From contig WGMP01000055.1 in assembly GCA_016124975.1 (NCBI GenBank), positions 1 through 51,867 on the forward strand: DNA of 51,867 nucleotides, read 5' to 3'. How positions within the stretch are numbered: position 1 is the first letter of the stretch; each line of letters starts with the position of its first letter. The position numbers and the translations under genes are program-made. This DNA comes from Phycisphaera sp. (GTDB lineage Bacteria; Planctomycetota; Phycisphaerae; Phycisphaerales; SM1A02). Positions 8,009 through 15,892 of this stretch are shown one piece after another. The notes under the pieces were generated by a model. It was not told where the DNA came from. It did not search any database and worked only from the letters and a program-made list of their open reading frames with translations.

Positions 8009-9835
8009 ATGCCGCGCGGGCGTGTCAAGACCGAGGCTGTGGACGGCGGGCTCTTCGTCAGGTTGCCCGCGAGTCTTCCTGCGGCTGCGGCTGAACTCGA
8101 CTTGGCGACCGAGCCGGGCCCTGCATCCCTTGTGTCAGGCGACGCGCTCGTGGCCGCGCATCTCGCGTCGCTCGATGCGGCGGTCGAGGACGGCGTGTCG
8201 CTGCGAGCGCGGCAAGGCAGCCACTACACGCCTCCTGCGCTCGTCGCGTGGGTGCTCGAGGAAGCGATGCGTGCGTGCGGCGCACACGACGAATCCGCGC
8301 CGACCACGGTGCTCGATCCCGCGTGCGGCGCGGGCAACTTCCTCGTGGCGGCGGCCGTGCGGTTGGCGCAGTCCGGTCGCCTGCGCATGGTCGATGTGCT
8401 CGCGACCTCGCTCTTCGGCGTCGATGTCGATGCGGGCGCGGTCGAACTCTGCCGCGCGCGCCTGCGAGCGCTCGTCCCGGGCGACGCGACCGAGGCGGAG
8501 CGCGCCGCCGTCGACGACGCCCTCGCGCGACACATCGTGGTCGGCGACGCGCTCGACGTCGCTGCGATCGCGTCGCTTGTCGCGGGCGCGGCGGCGCCCT
8601 TGCGAGGTGGCGCGTTCGACCTCGTCATCGGAAACCCTCCGTTCCTGAACCAGCTCGAGCGCGCGACCGCAGCGTCGCGCGCTCGCGCGGAGGAACTGCG
8701 CACGAGGACGAAGGGCGCGTTCGGCGGCTACGCCGATCTCGCGGGCGCGTTCCTTCTCGAGGCTCTTCGGGTGGTGCGTGCGGGCGGGGCGGTCGGGTTC
8801 GTCATGCCGCAGTCGTTCCTTGCCGCGGCGGATACGGGGCCCGTGCGCGCGCGTGCGCTCGAGTGCGCCCAGTTGCGCGCGCTGTGGGCGGCCAACGAGC
8901 GGCTCTTTGACGACGCGTCCGTGCGCGTCACGGCCGTCGTGCTTGTGGGCGGCCATGACGCGCGTCCGAGCCCGATGCGCCGCGCCTTCGGCGCCGACTT
9001 CAAGGCGCTGCCTGCCCGCGCCGTCGCGCAGCCCGCGGTCGATGAGCCGTGGTCGCCGCTTCTCTCGGATGCGCTCGGCGTCCCGACGCTTTCCACCGCG
9101 CAAGGGCAGGGCGATGGCGATGCCACCATCGGCGGCATCGCGCGCGCGACGGCCGACTTCCGAGACCAGTTCTACGGGCTCCGCGGTGTGATCCGCGACC
9201 TCGCGGAGCCGCCCGAGGGCGCGCACTCCCTGTTCCCGAGGCTCGTCTCCACGCGGCATGTCGACCTCGCGCGCGAGGCATGGGGCGCGGTCGATGCGCG
9301 CATCCTCGGCGCGCGCCATCGCCATCCGCGCGTGGATCTCGTGGCGCTCGCGGAGGTCCGCGGCATGGCGGCCTGGGCGGAGGCGCGGCTCGTTCCGAAG
9401 GTGATCGTCGCCACGCAGACGAAGGTGATCGAGGCGGTCGTCGACGAGCGGGGGGAGCTGCTTCCGCTGGTGCCGCTGATCACGGTGACGCTGCGCGCGG
9501 AAGCGGCCGAGCGGGGGATCGATCTCTGGATGCTCGCCGCCGCGATCGCGTCGCCCGTCGTCGTCGCGCGCGCCGCGGCGCGCTACTACGGCACGGCCCT
9601 CAGCGGCGCGGCCATCAAACTGAGCGCGCGGCAACTCCTCGAGATGCCGCTGCCCTCGCTCGACGCGCCGTGGCGCGCAAGCGCCGTGGCGCTTCGCGAC
9701 GCGTCTCGGGCCGACACCGCCGAAGCCCGTCGCGCGGCGCTCGGGCGTTTCGCGCGCGCATCGTGCGAGGCACACGCGCTTGCGGCGTCCGACGCCGAGG
9801 CGGCGTGCGCGTTCTGGCTGGCGCGCTGCGGCTAG
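8009..9835 (+). CDS. N6-adenine DNA methyltransferase, orphan
   Basis: 608 residues. It has the S-adenosylmethionine-binding motif I DPACGAGNF (about 103-111), an acidic motif II (FGVDVDAGAVELC), and the catalytic motif IV NPPF (about 209-212), in the order of gamma-type N6-adenine methylases such as Eco57I and TaqI. The upstream RARQGSHYTPPALVAWVL is typical of this group. The C-terminal region (YYGTALSGAAIKLSARQLLEMPLPS) resembles the TaqI-like target-recognition domain. There is no N-terminal nuclease domain and no restriction gene beside it, so it is probably a solitary methylase or the remnant of a restriction-modification or phage-defence locus. Its TAG stop lies inside the left arm of the inverted-repeat element that begins at 9832. 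Confidence 0.88.
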   Translation: MPRGRVKTEAVDGGLFVRLPASLPAAAAELDLATEPGPASLVSGDALVAAHLASLDAAVEDGVSLRARQGSHYTPPALVAWVLEEAMRACGAHDESAPTTVLDPACGAGNFLVAAAVRLAQSGRLRMVDVLATSLFGVDVDAGAVELCRARLRALVPGDATEAERAAVDDALARHIVVGDALDVAAIASLVAGAAAPLRGGAFDLVIGNPPFLNQLERATAASRARAEELRTRTKGAFGGYADLAGAFLLEALRVVRAGGAVGFVMPQSFLAAADTGPVRARALECAQLRALWAANERLFDDASVRVTAVVLVGGHDARPSPMRRAFGADFKALPARAVAQPAVDEPWSPLLSDALGVPTLSTAQGQGDGDATIGGIARATADFRDQFYGLRGVIRDLAEPPEGAHSLFPRLVSTRHVDLAREAWGAVDARILGARHRHPRVDLVALAEVRGMAAWAEARLVPKVIVATQTKVIEAVVDERGELLPLVPLITVTLRAEAAERGIDLWMLAAAIASPVVVARAAARYYGTALSGAAIKLSARQLLEMPLPSLDAPWRASAVALRDASRADTAEARRAALGRFARASCEAHALAASDAEAACAFWLARCG

Positions 9836-9998
9836 GTTCTGTCTGACGGATCCCCGAAGACCAAAGAAGCGCGCGGCGCCCGGACGGCAAGGAGGCGAAA
9901 CGAAGCTGTATCCGCAGCGATACAGCGAGTTGAAGCCTACGCCGCCAGCCGGGATGCCGCGCGATTCGACCCCCGGGGATCCGTCAGACAGAACCTAG
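9832..9998. mobile_element. MITE-like element with 25-bp perfect terminal inverted repeats
   Basis: A 25-bp perfect inverted repeat occupies 9832-9856 and 9974-9998, separated by 117 bp with no gene. The outermost four bases of each arm are CTAG, so CTAG (or TA) could be a target duplication around 21-bp repeats beginning GTTCTGTCTGACGG. The interior holds a 7-bp hairpin (CTGTATC / GATACAG, 9906-9912 with 9919-9925). Size, symmetry and lack of a transposase fit a non-autonomous miniature element. It sits between convergent genes, and its left arm supplies the stop codon of the methylase. Folded as RNA it would also make a very strong hairpin. Confidence 0.7.
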
Positions 9999-10006
9999 GC
10001 ATGCGG

Positions 10007-10042
10007 AAAACGCAACAGGCGCCCGCATGCGGGCGCCTGTTG
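10007..10042 (-). terminator. Terminator of rpmI-rplT
   Basis: A 13-bp perfect stem (10013-10025 with 10030-10042) with a CATG loop is followed on the minus strand by CGTTTT. It lies 24 bp past the stop of rplT. Confidence 0.85.
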
Positions 10043-10066
10043 GAATGATTCTCTGTCTCGTCTCGC

Positions 10067-10441
10067 TCACGCCGCCGCAGGAACGGCCGTCGTGTTCTTG
10101 CAGGCGATCTCGACGAGCGCGTCGAAGGTCTTGGGATCCTCGATCGCGATCTGCGAGAGCATCTTCCTGTTCAGGAGGACGCCCGCGCGCTGCAGGCCGT
10201 TGATGAAGAGCGAGTAGCGCGTGCCGCGCATGCGGCAGGCCGCGGTGATGCGGGTGATCCACAGCGCGCGGAAGTCGCGCTTGCGGGCGCGGCGGTCGCG
10301 CCATGCGTAGCGCTTCGCGCGCATGATGGCGACCTTCGCCTGCTGCTTGTGACGGGACTTCGTGCCGAAGTAGCCGCGGGCCTCACGGAGAAGCTTGCGG
10401 CGGGCCTGCGTGCGTGCTGCACCCTTGCGTGCGCGTGGCAT
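10067..10441 (-). CDS. rplT: 50S ribosomal protein L20
   Basis: 124 residues. The basic N-terminal extension MPRARKGAARTQARRKLLR, the YFGTKSRHKQQAK segment and the globular part (RDFRALWITRITAACRMRG, INGLQRAGVLLNRKMLSQIA) are those of L20, an early assembly protein that binds 23S rRNA. In several bacteria L20 also represses its own operon by binding mRNA. It follows rpmI at an unusually long distance of 157 bp that can fold into a branched structure (10482-10536). infC, the usual first gene of this operon, is not in the window. The length is slightly above the usual 118 residues because of an Ala-rich tail. Confidence 0.97.
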   Translation of the reverse strand: MPRARKGAARTQARRKLLREARGYFGTKSRHKQQAKVAIMRAKRYAWRDRRARKRDFRALWITRITAACRMRGTRYSLFINGLQRAGVLLNRKMLSQIAIEDPKTFDALVEIACKNTTAVPAAA

Positions 10442-10481
10442 GGTTCGACCTCTCGATGGAGCCCTGTGGCTCCTGAACTGA

Positions 10482-10536
10482 AGCGAGACCGGCGGAGGAC
10501 GGGACTTCCCGACGCTTCGGACCCGAAGGTCTCGCT
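10482..10536 (-). promoter_or_regulatory. Branched RNA structure between rpmI and rplT
   Basis: A 9-bp outer stem (AGCGAGACC at 10482-10490 with GGTCTCGCT at 10528-10536) encloses two smaller hairpins, GGG-ACTT-CCC within 10500-10511 and CTTCG-GACC-CGAAG within 10515-10528. The result resembles a three-way junction. It lies 41 bp upstream of the rplT start on the minus strand, where an L20-binding control element or a processing site would be plausible. The assignment is inferred from sequence symmetry alone. Confidence 0.45.
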
Positions 10537-10598
10537 GCTGACTTCATTCATGCGAACGGAACCGACCGCGCGCACCGTGCGCGCGCGGGGCTCTGGGC

Positions 10599-10856
10599 TC
10601 AGACGGCGACCGCGACCTCGCGGGCCGCTTCGCGCAGCTCGTGCTGCTCCTGCGAGAGGAGCGGGCGGAAGAGCAGCTTGCTCAGGGCGCGGATGTCGCC
10701 CGAGCGAGCGTAGCGCTTCTTGCGGTAGCTCTGGATCTGCGTGCCCGTCTTGTTCGACTTGAGGTGACGCGAGTGCGGGCGCCCGAAACGGATCTTGCCC
10801 GTCTTCGAGATCTTGATGCGCTTCGCGAGACCCTTGTGGCTCTTGTTCTTCGGCAT
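10599..10856 (-). CDS. rpmI: 50S ribosomal protein L35
   Basis: 85 residues beginning MPKNKSHKGLAKRIKISKTG, the characteristic L35 start, followed by the KIRFGRPHSRHLKSNKTG basic region. The usual L35 is about 65 residues; this one has an extra C-terminal stretch (LLSQEQHELREAAREVAVAV) that looks helical. GGGAG lies ten bases before the ATG. It is the first gene of the rpmI-rplT pair, since the gene upstream (ending at 11021) is unrelated and separated by 164 bp. Confidence 0.93.
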   Translation of the reverse strand: MPKNKSHKGLAKRIKISKTGKIRFGRPHSRHLKSNKTGTQIQSYRKKRYARSGDIRALSKLLFRPLLSQEQHELREAAREVAVAV

Positions 10857-10982
10857 GGGTGGCTCCCAGTGGGGGATCGAAGAGCGTAACAGAAGCCGCG
10901 CGTGGCGCGCAAGCGGTCAGGCGCTCGGAATCATGGTTCTCGGACAGATTTCCGAAGGGAAGCCTGTCGCCCGGGCCCTCGC

Positions 10983-11024
10983 TGGAGGAGGCAGTCCCCT
11001 CAGTGGAGGAGGCAGTCCCCTCAG
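10983..11024. repeat. 21-bp tandem duplication spanning a stop codon
   Basis: TGGAGGAGGCAGTCCCCTCAG occurs twice in direct tandem (10983-11003, 11004-11024), and a partial diverged third copy begins at 11025. The last copy contains the final codons and TGA of the minus-strand gene at 11021-12064, so the array copies a gene's 3' end. A similar case is at 24704. Confidence 0.8.
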
Positions 11025-12064
11025 TGGAGCAGGAAGACATCGAACTGCAGCCAGTCCGACGGTGCGTCGCCCAACGCGCGCTCCGCGGGGCCGCGCGGCG
11101 AGTCGATCATGGGCAGCCAGATGTTCTCCACATGCGACGGCTGGTCCGCGATCGCGGGTACGGACACGGCGGGGCTCGCCATGAACTCGACCGACACATC
11201 GGTGAAGAGCGCGTTCTGCCCGCGCCCGCCGTGCTCGGGGCTGTTGATGATGCACATCCCGACGGGCTCTCCAGCGCGGAGGAGGTCGATCACGGGGTTG
11301 CGGTCGGCGACGAACGGAATGCGCGCGCCAAGCTGCCACGCGGGCAGGAGCGAGCGGTTGGGGACCTGATAGGCGTAGCCCTCGCCCGATGCGTCGTTCG
11401 GGCAGCAGCGGCAGCGCGCGTCGCAGTAGTTCTTCTCTGCGAGCGGCTCGAGGTGGCGGTTGTTGCCAAGGCCGACCCACGAACCGAGCTTGCCGAGGTC
11501 GGGCATCACGCTCGCCTGGAACGGCATCGCGTCGTGGTCGCGCACATAGCGCGCGACGCCCGTGCCGAGACCGCGGAGGTTGTCGGCGCACGCAGCGTCG
11601 CCCGCGCGCGCCTGCATCCAGCGCGCGATCGGGAGCCCGACCGCCACCGCGATGAGCGCGACGGAGGCGAGCGCCCAAAGGTCAGGCCACCGGCCGCCTC
11701 CGCCGCCCGCGCCGCGCGCAGCGGCAGGAGGAATCCTCATGCGCTCGCCGCGTGCCTCGTACGCGCGGGCGATCCGCGCGAGGGTCGCGTCGGTCAGCGA
11801 CGCATCGGGTGGCTCGACCTCGTGCCGATCGAGCAGCGCGAGTTCTCTCATCACCGCCTCGAGGCGCGTGCGCTGTTCGGGCGCCGCAGCGACGGCGCGC
11901 GAAAGGTCGAATCCGTGCTCCGCCAGGATGTCGAGGGCGTCGGCGTCCGCCCGTGACAACTGCGCGTTCTCCGTCGAGGACGCTGCATCGAGCGCGTCGT
12001 GCGTCTCGGGCTTCTCGCTTCCGCGTTCACCGCGGGTGTCGTTCTCGTGCTCGTGTCGGCTCAT
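11021..12064 (-). CDS. Anti-sigma-like membrane protein with DUF1559-type ectodomain
   Basis: 347 residues from ATG 12064, chosen because GAGGAG precedes it; an ATG at 12094 in frame has no ribosome site. It follows the ECF sigma gene by 41 bp on the same strand. The N-terminal 110 residues are a soluble, helical, acidic region (RADADALDILAEHGFDL, RTRLEAVMRELALLD), the size expected for a sigma-binding domain, without an HxxxCxxC zinc motif. One membrane helix follows (LWALASVALIAVAVGLPIARW). The extracytoplasmic part begins CADNLRGLGTGVARYVRDH and ends EHGGRGQNALFTDVSVEF, which resembles the start and the H-x9-DG end of DUF1559 pseudopilin-like proteins. It also has a cysteine cluster (CDARCRCC). 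Function as an anti-sigma factor is inferred from order and topology. Confidence 0.65.
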   Translation of the reverse strand: MSRHEHENDTRGERGSEKPETHDALDAASSTENAQLSRADADALDILAEHGFDLSRAVAAAPEQRTRLEAVMRELALLDRHEVEPPDASLTDATLARIARAYEARGERMRIPPAAARGAGGGGGRWPDLWALASVALIAVAVGLPIARWMQARAGDAACADNLRGLGTGVARYVRDHDAMPFQASVMPDLGKLGSWVGLGNNRHLEPLAEKNYCDARCRCCPNDASGEGYAYQVPNRSLLPAWQLGARIPFVADRNPVIDLLRAGEPVGMCIINSPEHGGRGQNALFTDVSVEFMASPAVSVPAIADQPSHVENIWLPMIDSPRGPAERALGDAPSDWLQFDVFLLH

Positions 12065-12105
12065 GGTGGTTCGTTGCTCCTCGCCTGACGCCATGCTTCG
12101 CAGCG

Positions 12106-13026
12106 TCAGCGTTGTCCTCGACGACGCGCGTCGTCGCGCTTCTGGTCGACTTCGCCGTCGATCCCGCGCTCATCCCCGCGCTGCTCGGGCAGTGGAAGCC
12201 CGCGGCGTTCGCACGCAAGCCTGAAGCTCGACGCGAAGCACGCCACCGCCGCGTGGAGGCGGCTCTTCACCGTGCCGAGCGGAATCGCCAGAGACTCCGC
12301 GATCTGCGCGTAGCTCAGGCGCTGGAAGTAGGACAGAAGCAGGATCTCGCGGAAGTGGTGCGGCATCTCCTCGACGACCTGCTTCACGATGTTGCGTTCG
12401 TCCGCCGCCTCGAGCGGAAGTGCGGGAAGGCTCTCCGTACCCGCGAGGAGATCGACCATCGTGCCGTCTCCGTCGCGCGAGAGCGGGGCGTCGAGGCTTG
12501 CCGCCGCGCGGCGCTTCTGGCGCCTGAGATAGTCGCGTCCCTTGTTCGCGGCGATCGTGTAGAGCCACGGACGGAAGCGGCGCGTGCGGTCGAAGCTCTC
12601 CGACGAGAGGTGGACCTGCAGGAACGCCTCCTGGAAGACATCGTCCGCGCCCGTCCGCGAGCCGACGAGACGCGTCAGGAAGCCGTGGAGGTCGTTCCGA
12701 TAGCGCTCGATCAGCCTCCGCAGCGCATCAGGGTCGCCCTCGCGGTGAGCCACGAGAAGCGCCTCGTCGGAGCCTGGTTCGAGCGCCGCGGCGCTCGGTT
12801 GGGGTGTGGATTCGGGCGGTGTAGTCAAGTCGCGCGTCCGAGAGGGTCGAGCGGGGCGCTCGCGGCGCGCGAGGATATCCGACCACGGCCTGCCACCGTG
12901 CCGCGCGAGTTCCCGCGTGAGTCCGTTCGCCAGTTCATGCGCGAGCTCGCGTGCCGCTCCCGTCATGTCACCGCCCCCGACGAGCGTCGGAAGATCGGAG
13001 AGGGTCACGGCGGCCTGGCGCGGCAT
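12106..13026 (-). CDS. ECF-type RNA polymerase sigma factor
   Basis: 306 residues. Region sigma-2 is about 85-160 (ALLVAHREGDPDALRRLIERY, ADDVFQEAFLQVH, FRPWLYTIAANKGRDYLRR). Region sigma-4 is about 215-275 (VEEMPHHFREILLLSY, LSYAQIAESLAIPLGTVKSRL), with the helix-turn-helix at its end. An unusual extension of about 80 residues precedes sigma-2, and a charged tail follows sigma-4. The first 100 bases could start later, for example at Met21 (TGAARELAHEL). The next gene encodes a membrane anti-sigma-like protein, so the pair is likely a signal-responsive module directing core polymerase. The regulon is unknown. Confidence 0.92.
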   Translation of the reverse strand: MPRQAAVTLSDLPTLVGGGDMTGAARELAHELANGLTRELARHGGRPWSDILARRERPARPSRTRDLTTPPESTPQPSAAALEPGSDEALLVAHREGDPDALRRLIERYRNDLHGFLTRLVGSRTGADDVFQEAFLQVHLSSESFDRTRRFRPWLYTIAANKGRDYLRRQKRRAAASLDAPLSRDGDGTMVDLLAGTESLPALPLEAADERNIVKQVVEEMPHHFREILLLSYFQRLSYAQIAESLAIPLGTVKSRLHAAVACFASSFRLACERRGLPLPEQRGDERGIDGEVDQKRDDARRRGQR

Positions 13027-13208
13027 GGGCGGGTGCTACGACCGCGTGCGCGGCCGAGGTTCGGCGCGGGCGTGGATTTTCCGAGGTTCTTTCGGGCAGA
13101 CTTCCAAGGGGCGGTGGCGCAGAACCTCGCGTCGAGATCTCTCTAGAATCCCGATCCGCGCCGTCAGGTCGGGGATTCCCCCCGGCCGCGTCGCCCCGAG
13201 GTCTCTCG

Positions 13209-14396
13209 ATGGGTGTGCCCCTCAGCCAGATGTGGACGGTCGCGACCTATGTGCTTCGGCAGAAGCTCGCGGGGCGGAAGCGCTATCCGCTCGTCCTGAT
13301 GCTCGAGCCGCTGTTCCGCTGCAACCTCGCCTGCGCGGGCTGCGGCAAGATCCAGTACCCCGCGCACATCCTCAGGCGCCAGCTCACCCCGCAGCAGTGC
13401 TTCGACGCGGTCGAAGAGTGCGGCGCGCCGATGGTGTCGATCCCGGGCGGCGAGCCGCTGCTCCACCCCGAGATCAAGGAGATCGTCGAGGGGCTCGTCG
13501 CGCGGCGGAAGTACATCTACCTCTGCACGAACGCGCTGCTCCTCAAGGAGAAGCTCGAGGCGGGCCTCTTCAAGCCGTCGAAGTACCTCACCTTCAGCGT
13601 CCACATGGACGGCCAAGAGGAGAACCACGACTTCGCCGTGTGCCGCGAGGGGACCTATGCGAAGGCGGTCGAAGGAATCCGTCTCGCGGTCGAGATGGGG
13701 TTCCGCGTCACCACGAACACGACCCTCTTCGAGGGCGCCGACCCGAACTCGGTGCGCGCGTTCTTCGACGAGATGATGGCGCTCGGCGTCGAGGGCATGA
13801 TGCTCTCGCCCGGCTACGCATACGACAAGGCGCCCGACCAGTCCGGCTTCCTCAAGCGGCGCGAGACGAACCAGCTCTTCGAGATGATCCTCTCGAACCG
13901 CCGCCCGTCGCGCGAGGGCGGAAGGCGCCGGTGGATCTTCAACCAGTCGCCGCTCTTCCTCGAGTTCCTCATGGGGAAGCGCGACTACGAGTGCACTCCT
14001 TGGGGCATGCCGTGCTTCAACATCTTCGGCTGGCAGAAGCCCTGCTATCTGCTCCAGGAGGGCTACGCCGACAGCTTCCGCGAGCTGATGGACGACACCG
14101 CGTGGGAGAACTACGGCCACGCGAGCGGCAACCCGAAGTGCGCCAACTGCATGGTGCACTCGGGCTACGAGGCGAGCGCGGTCAACCACACCTTCTCGAG
14201 CTTCGGGGGCCTGTTTGCGACGGTGAAGGCGATGGTCTTCAACGCCTACGCGAACCCCTCCGCCGAGGCGCGGCTGGCCGAGGAGGCGCGGAAGCCGCAC
14301 GGCCCTGCACGGCACCTCGTGCAACTCGGGCTGGCAGAGGATGTTGAGACCACCGACGGGAAGCGGTCGTTCCGCCTGATCCAGAAGAGCGCCTGA
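13209..14396 (+). CDS. hpnH: Radical SAM hopanoid synthase HpnH (adenosylhopene formation)
   Basis: 395 residues from ATG 13209 (MGVPLSQMWTVATYVLRQKL), preceded by CGAGG; the upstream open frame is not conserved. C38-x3-C42-x2-C45 (CNLACAGC) is the radical SAM 4Fe-4S site, and SIPGGEPLLHPEI is the SAM-binding GGE motif. The C-terminal part keeps cysteines (CTPWGMPC, CANCMVHSGYEA) and the strand order of HpnH, which adds adenosine to diploptene in the first step to C35 hopanoids. None of the other hopanoid genes is nearby, which is common outside the Proteobacteria. A different SPASM-type radical SAM role is less likely given the match across the whole length. Confidence 0.93.
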   Translation: MGVPLSQMWTVATYVLRQKLAGRKRYPLVLMLEPLFRCNLACAGCGKIQYPAHILRRQLTPQQCFDAVEECGAPMVSIPGGEPLLHPEIKEIVEGLVARRKYIYLCTNALLLKEKLEAGLFKPSKYLTFSVHMDGQEENHDFAVCREGTYAKAVEGIRLAVEMGFRVTTNTTLFEGADPNSVRAFFDEMMALGVEGMMLSPGYAYDKAPDQSGFLKRRETNQLFEMILSNRRPSREGGRRRWIFNQSPLFLEFLMGKRDYECTPWGMPCFNIFGWQKPCYLLQEGYADSFRELMDDTAWENYGHASGNPKCANCMVHSGYEASAVNHTFSSFGGLFATVKAMVFNAYANPSAEARLAEEARKPHGPARHLVQLGLAEDVETTDGKRSFRLIQKSA

Positions 14397-14399
14397 CCG

Positions 14400-14581
14400 G
14401 AAACGGTGCCAAGCACGTGCCAACGGGTGCCATGCACCCCCTGGCACGTGCTTGGCACGTGCCAGGCACCACCGGAGCCGGGGAGGGCGGCCCGTGCCGC
14501 TCACTGATGGGCAGGGGCGTCCGTGCCTGGCACGTGCCGTCTGGTGCCTGGCACCTCCTGGCACGTGCTTGGCACCGTTTC
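14400..14581. repeat. Array of CACGTG palindromes flanked by a 23-bp inverted repeat
   Basis: A 23-bp perfect inverted repeat (14400-14422 with 14559-14581) bounds 182 bp between hpnH and the RdgC-like gene. Within it are five copies of CACGTG, most as TGGCACGTGC, plus repeated GGTGCC and GTGCCTGGCAC units. One inner perfect hairpin pairs CTGGCACGTG with CACGTGCCAG (14441-14450, 14456-14465). The array could form a large cruciform or a terminator for hpnH. It does not have the regular spacer pattern of CRISPR. Confidence 0.8.
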
Positions 14582-14635
14582 TGAACAAGTTGTCGGTCGG
14601 GGGCGCGGGCACCGCGAATCCCGCACAATCGCCAC

Positions 14636-15874
14636 ATGCCTTTCCGCTCCGGCGCCATCAGCTACCGCCGCTTCGCCGTCACGGGCGAAGCCCCCAACAT
14701 GCTCGAGTCGAAGGTCTACGGCCTTCTCCGGGAGCACGCGCTCGGCGAACTCGAGCCGATCAAGCCGGGCGAGATCCATGTCGGCTGGACGGCGGGCCGC
14801 CATCTCTTCGACACGCTCTTCGACTTCGAGCGGATCGGGTTCGGCGGCGGCCTCCTCCTCGGGCTCCGATCCGACACCGTGCGCGTGCCGCCCGAGATCA
14901 AGAAGGCCTACATCGCCATGGCGGAGGACGCGCGGCTCGTTCCATCGAAGGACGGCGGCGGCGCGTTCCTCCCGCGCAGCGCGAAGAAGGAGGCGCGCGA
15001 GGAGGCGCTGCGCCGCATCGAGGAGGAGATCGGCGAGGGCCGCTATCGCCGCCCCAAGCACGCGCCGATCTGGTGGGACTTCGCGAAGTCGACGATGTTC
15101 GCGGCGATCTCGGCCGACCCCGAGGTGCAGGCGCTGCGCAGGCTCTCGATCGACTCGCTCGGCATCACGATCGCGCCGCGCTCAAGCGGCACCGTCGCGC
15201 TCGACATCCTCGCCGCGAAGGGGAGAACCGCCGACTACGACGACCTGCGCCCCGACGCGCTCTCGAGCGCGCCGCCCGAGATCGAGCTTGCGCGCGAGGA
15301 CGGCCGCCGCTCGTCGGCCGACCGTCCCGAACTGCCGTGGAACGCGAACGAGCCGCAGGACTTCCTGGGAAATCTCTTCCTGCTCTGGCTCTGGTGGCAC
15401 TGCGACACCCGCGAAGGCCTCGTCGAGACGCCCGAGGGCGAGGTCTCGATCCTGATCGACAAGGTGCTCGACCTCGAGTGCGCGTGGGGGCTTTCGGGCC
15501 GCACGAGCCTGCGCGGCGACGCGCCGACCCGCAAGGCCGAGACCGCCCGCGCGGTGCAGCTCGGCAAGTGGCCGCGCAAGATCGGCCTCACGGTCTCGCA
15601 GTTCGGCCGCGTGTGGGAATGCACGCTCCAGGGCGATCGCTTCGAGGTGTCGGGGCTCAAGCTCCCGAAGCCCGAGGACAAGCCGCAGTCGTTCCGCGCG
15701 CTTCTCGAAGAGCGCCTCGACAGCTTCGCGACCTTCGACACGGCGCTCATGGCGATGTACCGCGCGTTCATCGAGGTGCGCACCTCGCGCGCGTGGGACT
15801 CCTGCCGCTCCGACATGCGCAACTGGATCAGCGAACTCGGAGCCACGCGCAAGATGGTGTCGGTCGGCGTGTGA
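14636..15874 (+). CDS. rdgC: RdgC-like recombination-associated protein
   Basis: 412 residues. The start MPFRSGAISYRRFAV, the early GWTAGRHLFDTLFDF, the segment AFLPRSAKKEAREEALRRI and the later IWWDFAKSTMFAAI follow the pattern of RdgC: a 'GW...' element, then a basic 'LPR..KKE..E' helix, then a region with a small-residue beta-strand. RdgC forms a ring dimer around double-stranded DNA and limits RecA. The sequence is longer than proteobacterial RdgC (about 300 residues) by an acidic, variable C-terminal part. The assignment comes from recalled family features, so the family is likely and the function is inferred. It lies tail to tail with trpF, 18 bp apart. Confidence 0.55.
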   Translation: MPFRSGAISYRRFAVTGEAPNMLESKVYGLLREHALGELEPIKPGEIHVGWTAGRHLFDTLFDFERIGFGGGLLLGLRSDTVRVPPEIKKAYIAMAEDARLVPSKDGGGAFLPRSAKKEAREEALRRIEEEIGEGRYRRPKHAPIWWDFAKSTMFAAISADPEVQALRRLSIDSLGITIAPRSSGTVALDILAAKGRTADYDDLRPDALSSAPPEIELAREDGRRSSADRPELPWNANEPQDFLGNLFLLWLWWHCDTREGLVETPEGEVSILIDKVLDLECAWGLSGRTSLRGDAPTRKAETARAVQLGKWPRKIGLTVSQFGRVWECTLQGDRFEVSGLKLPKPEDKPQSFRALLEERLDSFATFDTALMAMYRAFIEVRTSRAWDSCRSDMRNWISELGATRKMVSVGV

Positions 15875-15892
15875 GGCACGCGCGCAGCGACA

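Noticed and set aside
14400-14581. Repeats considered as a CRISPR array
   Set aside because: The units are palindromic, of variable spacing, and mostly overlap; there are no equal-length unique spacers and no cas genes.
13164-14612. Long antisense frame opposite hpnH and other very long frames on the opposite strand (for example 27062-29326, 29500-31932, 46514-48430)
   Set aside because: They are shadows of real genes caused by high GC3; their translations are Arg/Ala/His-rich with no motif or signal.
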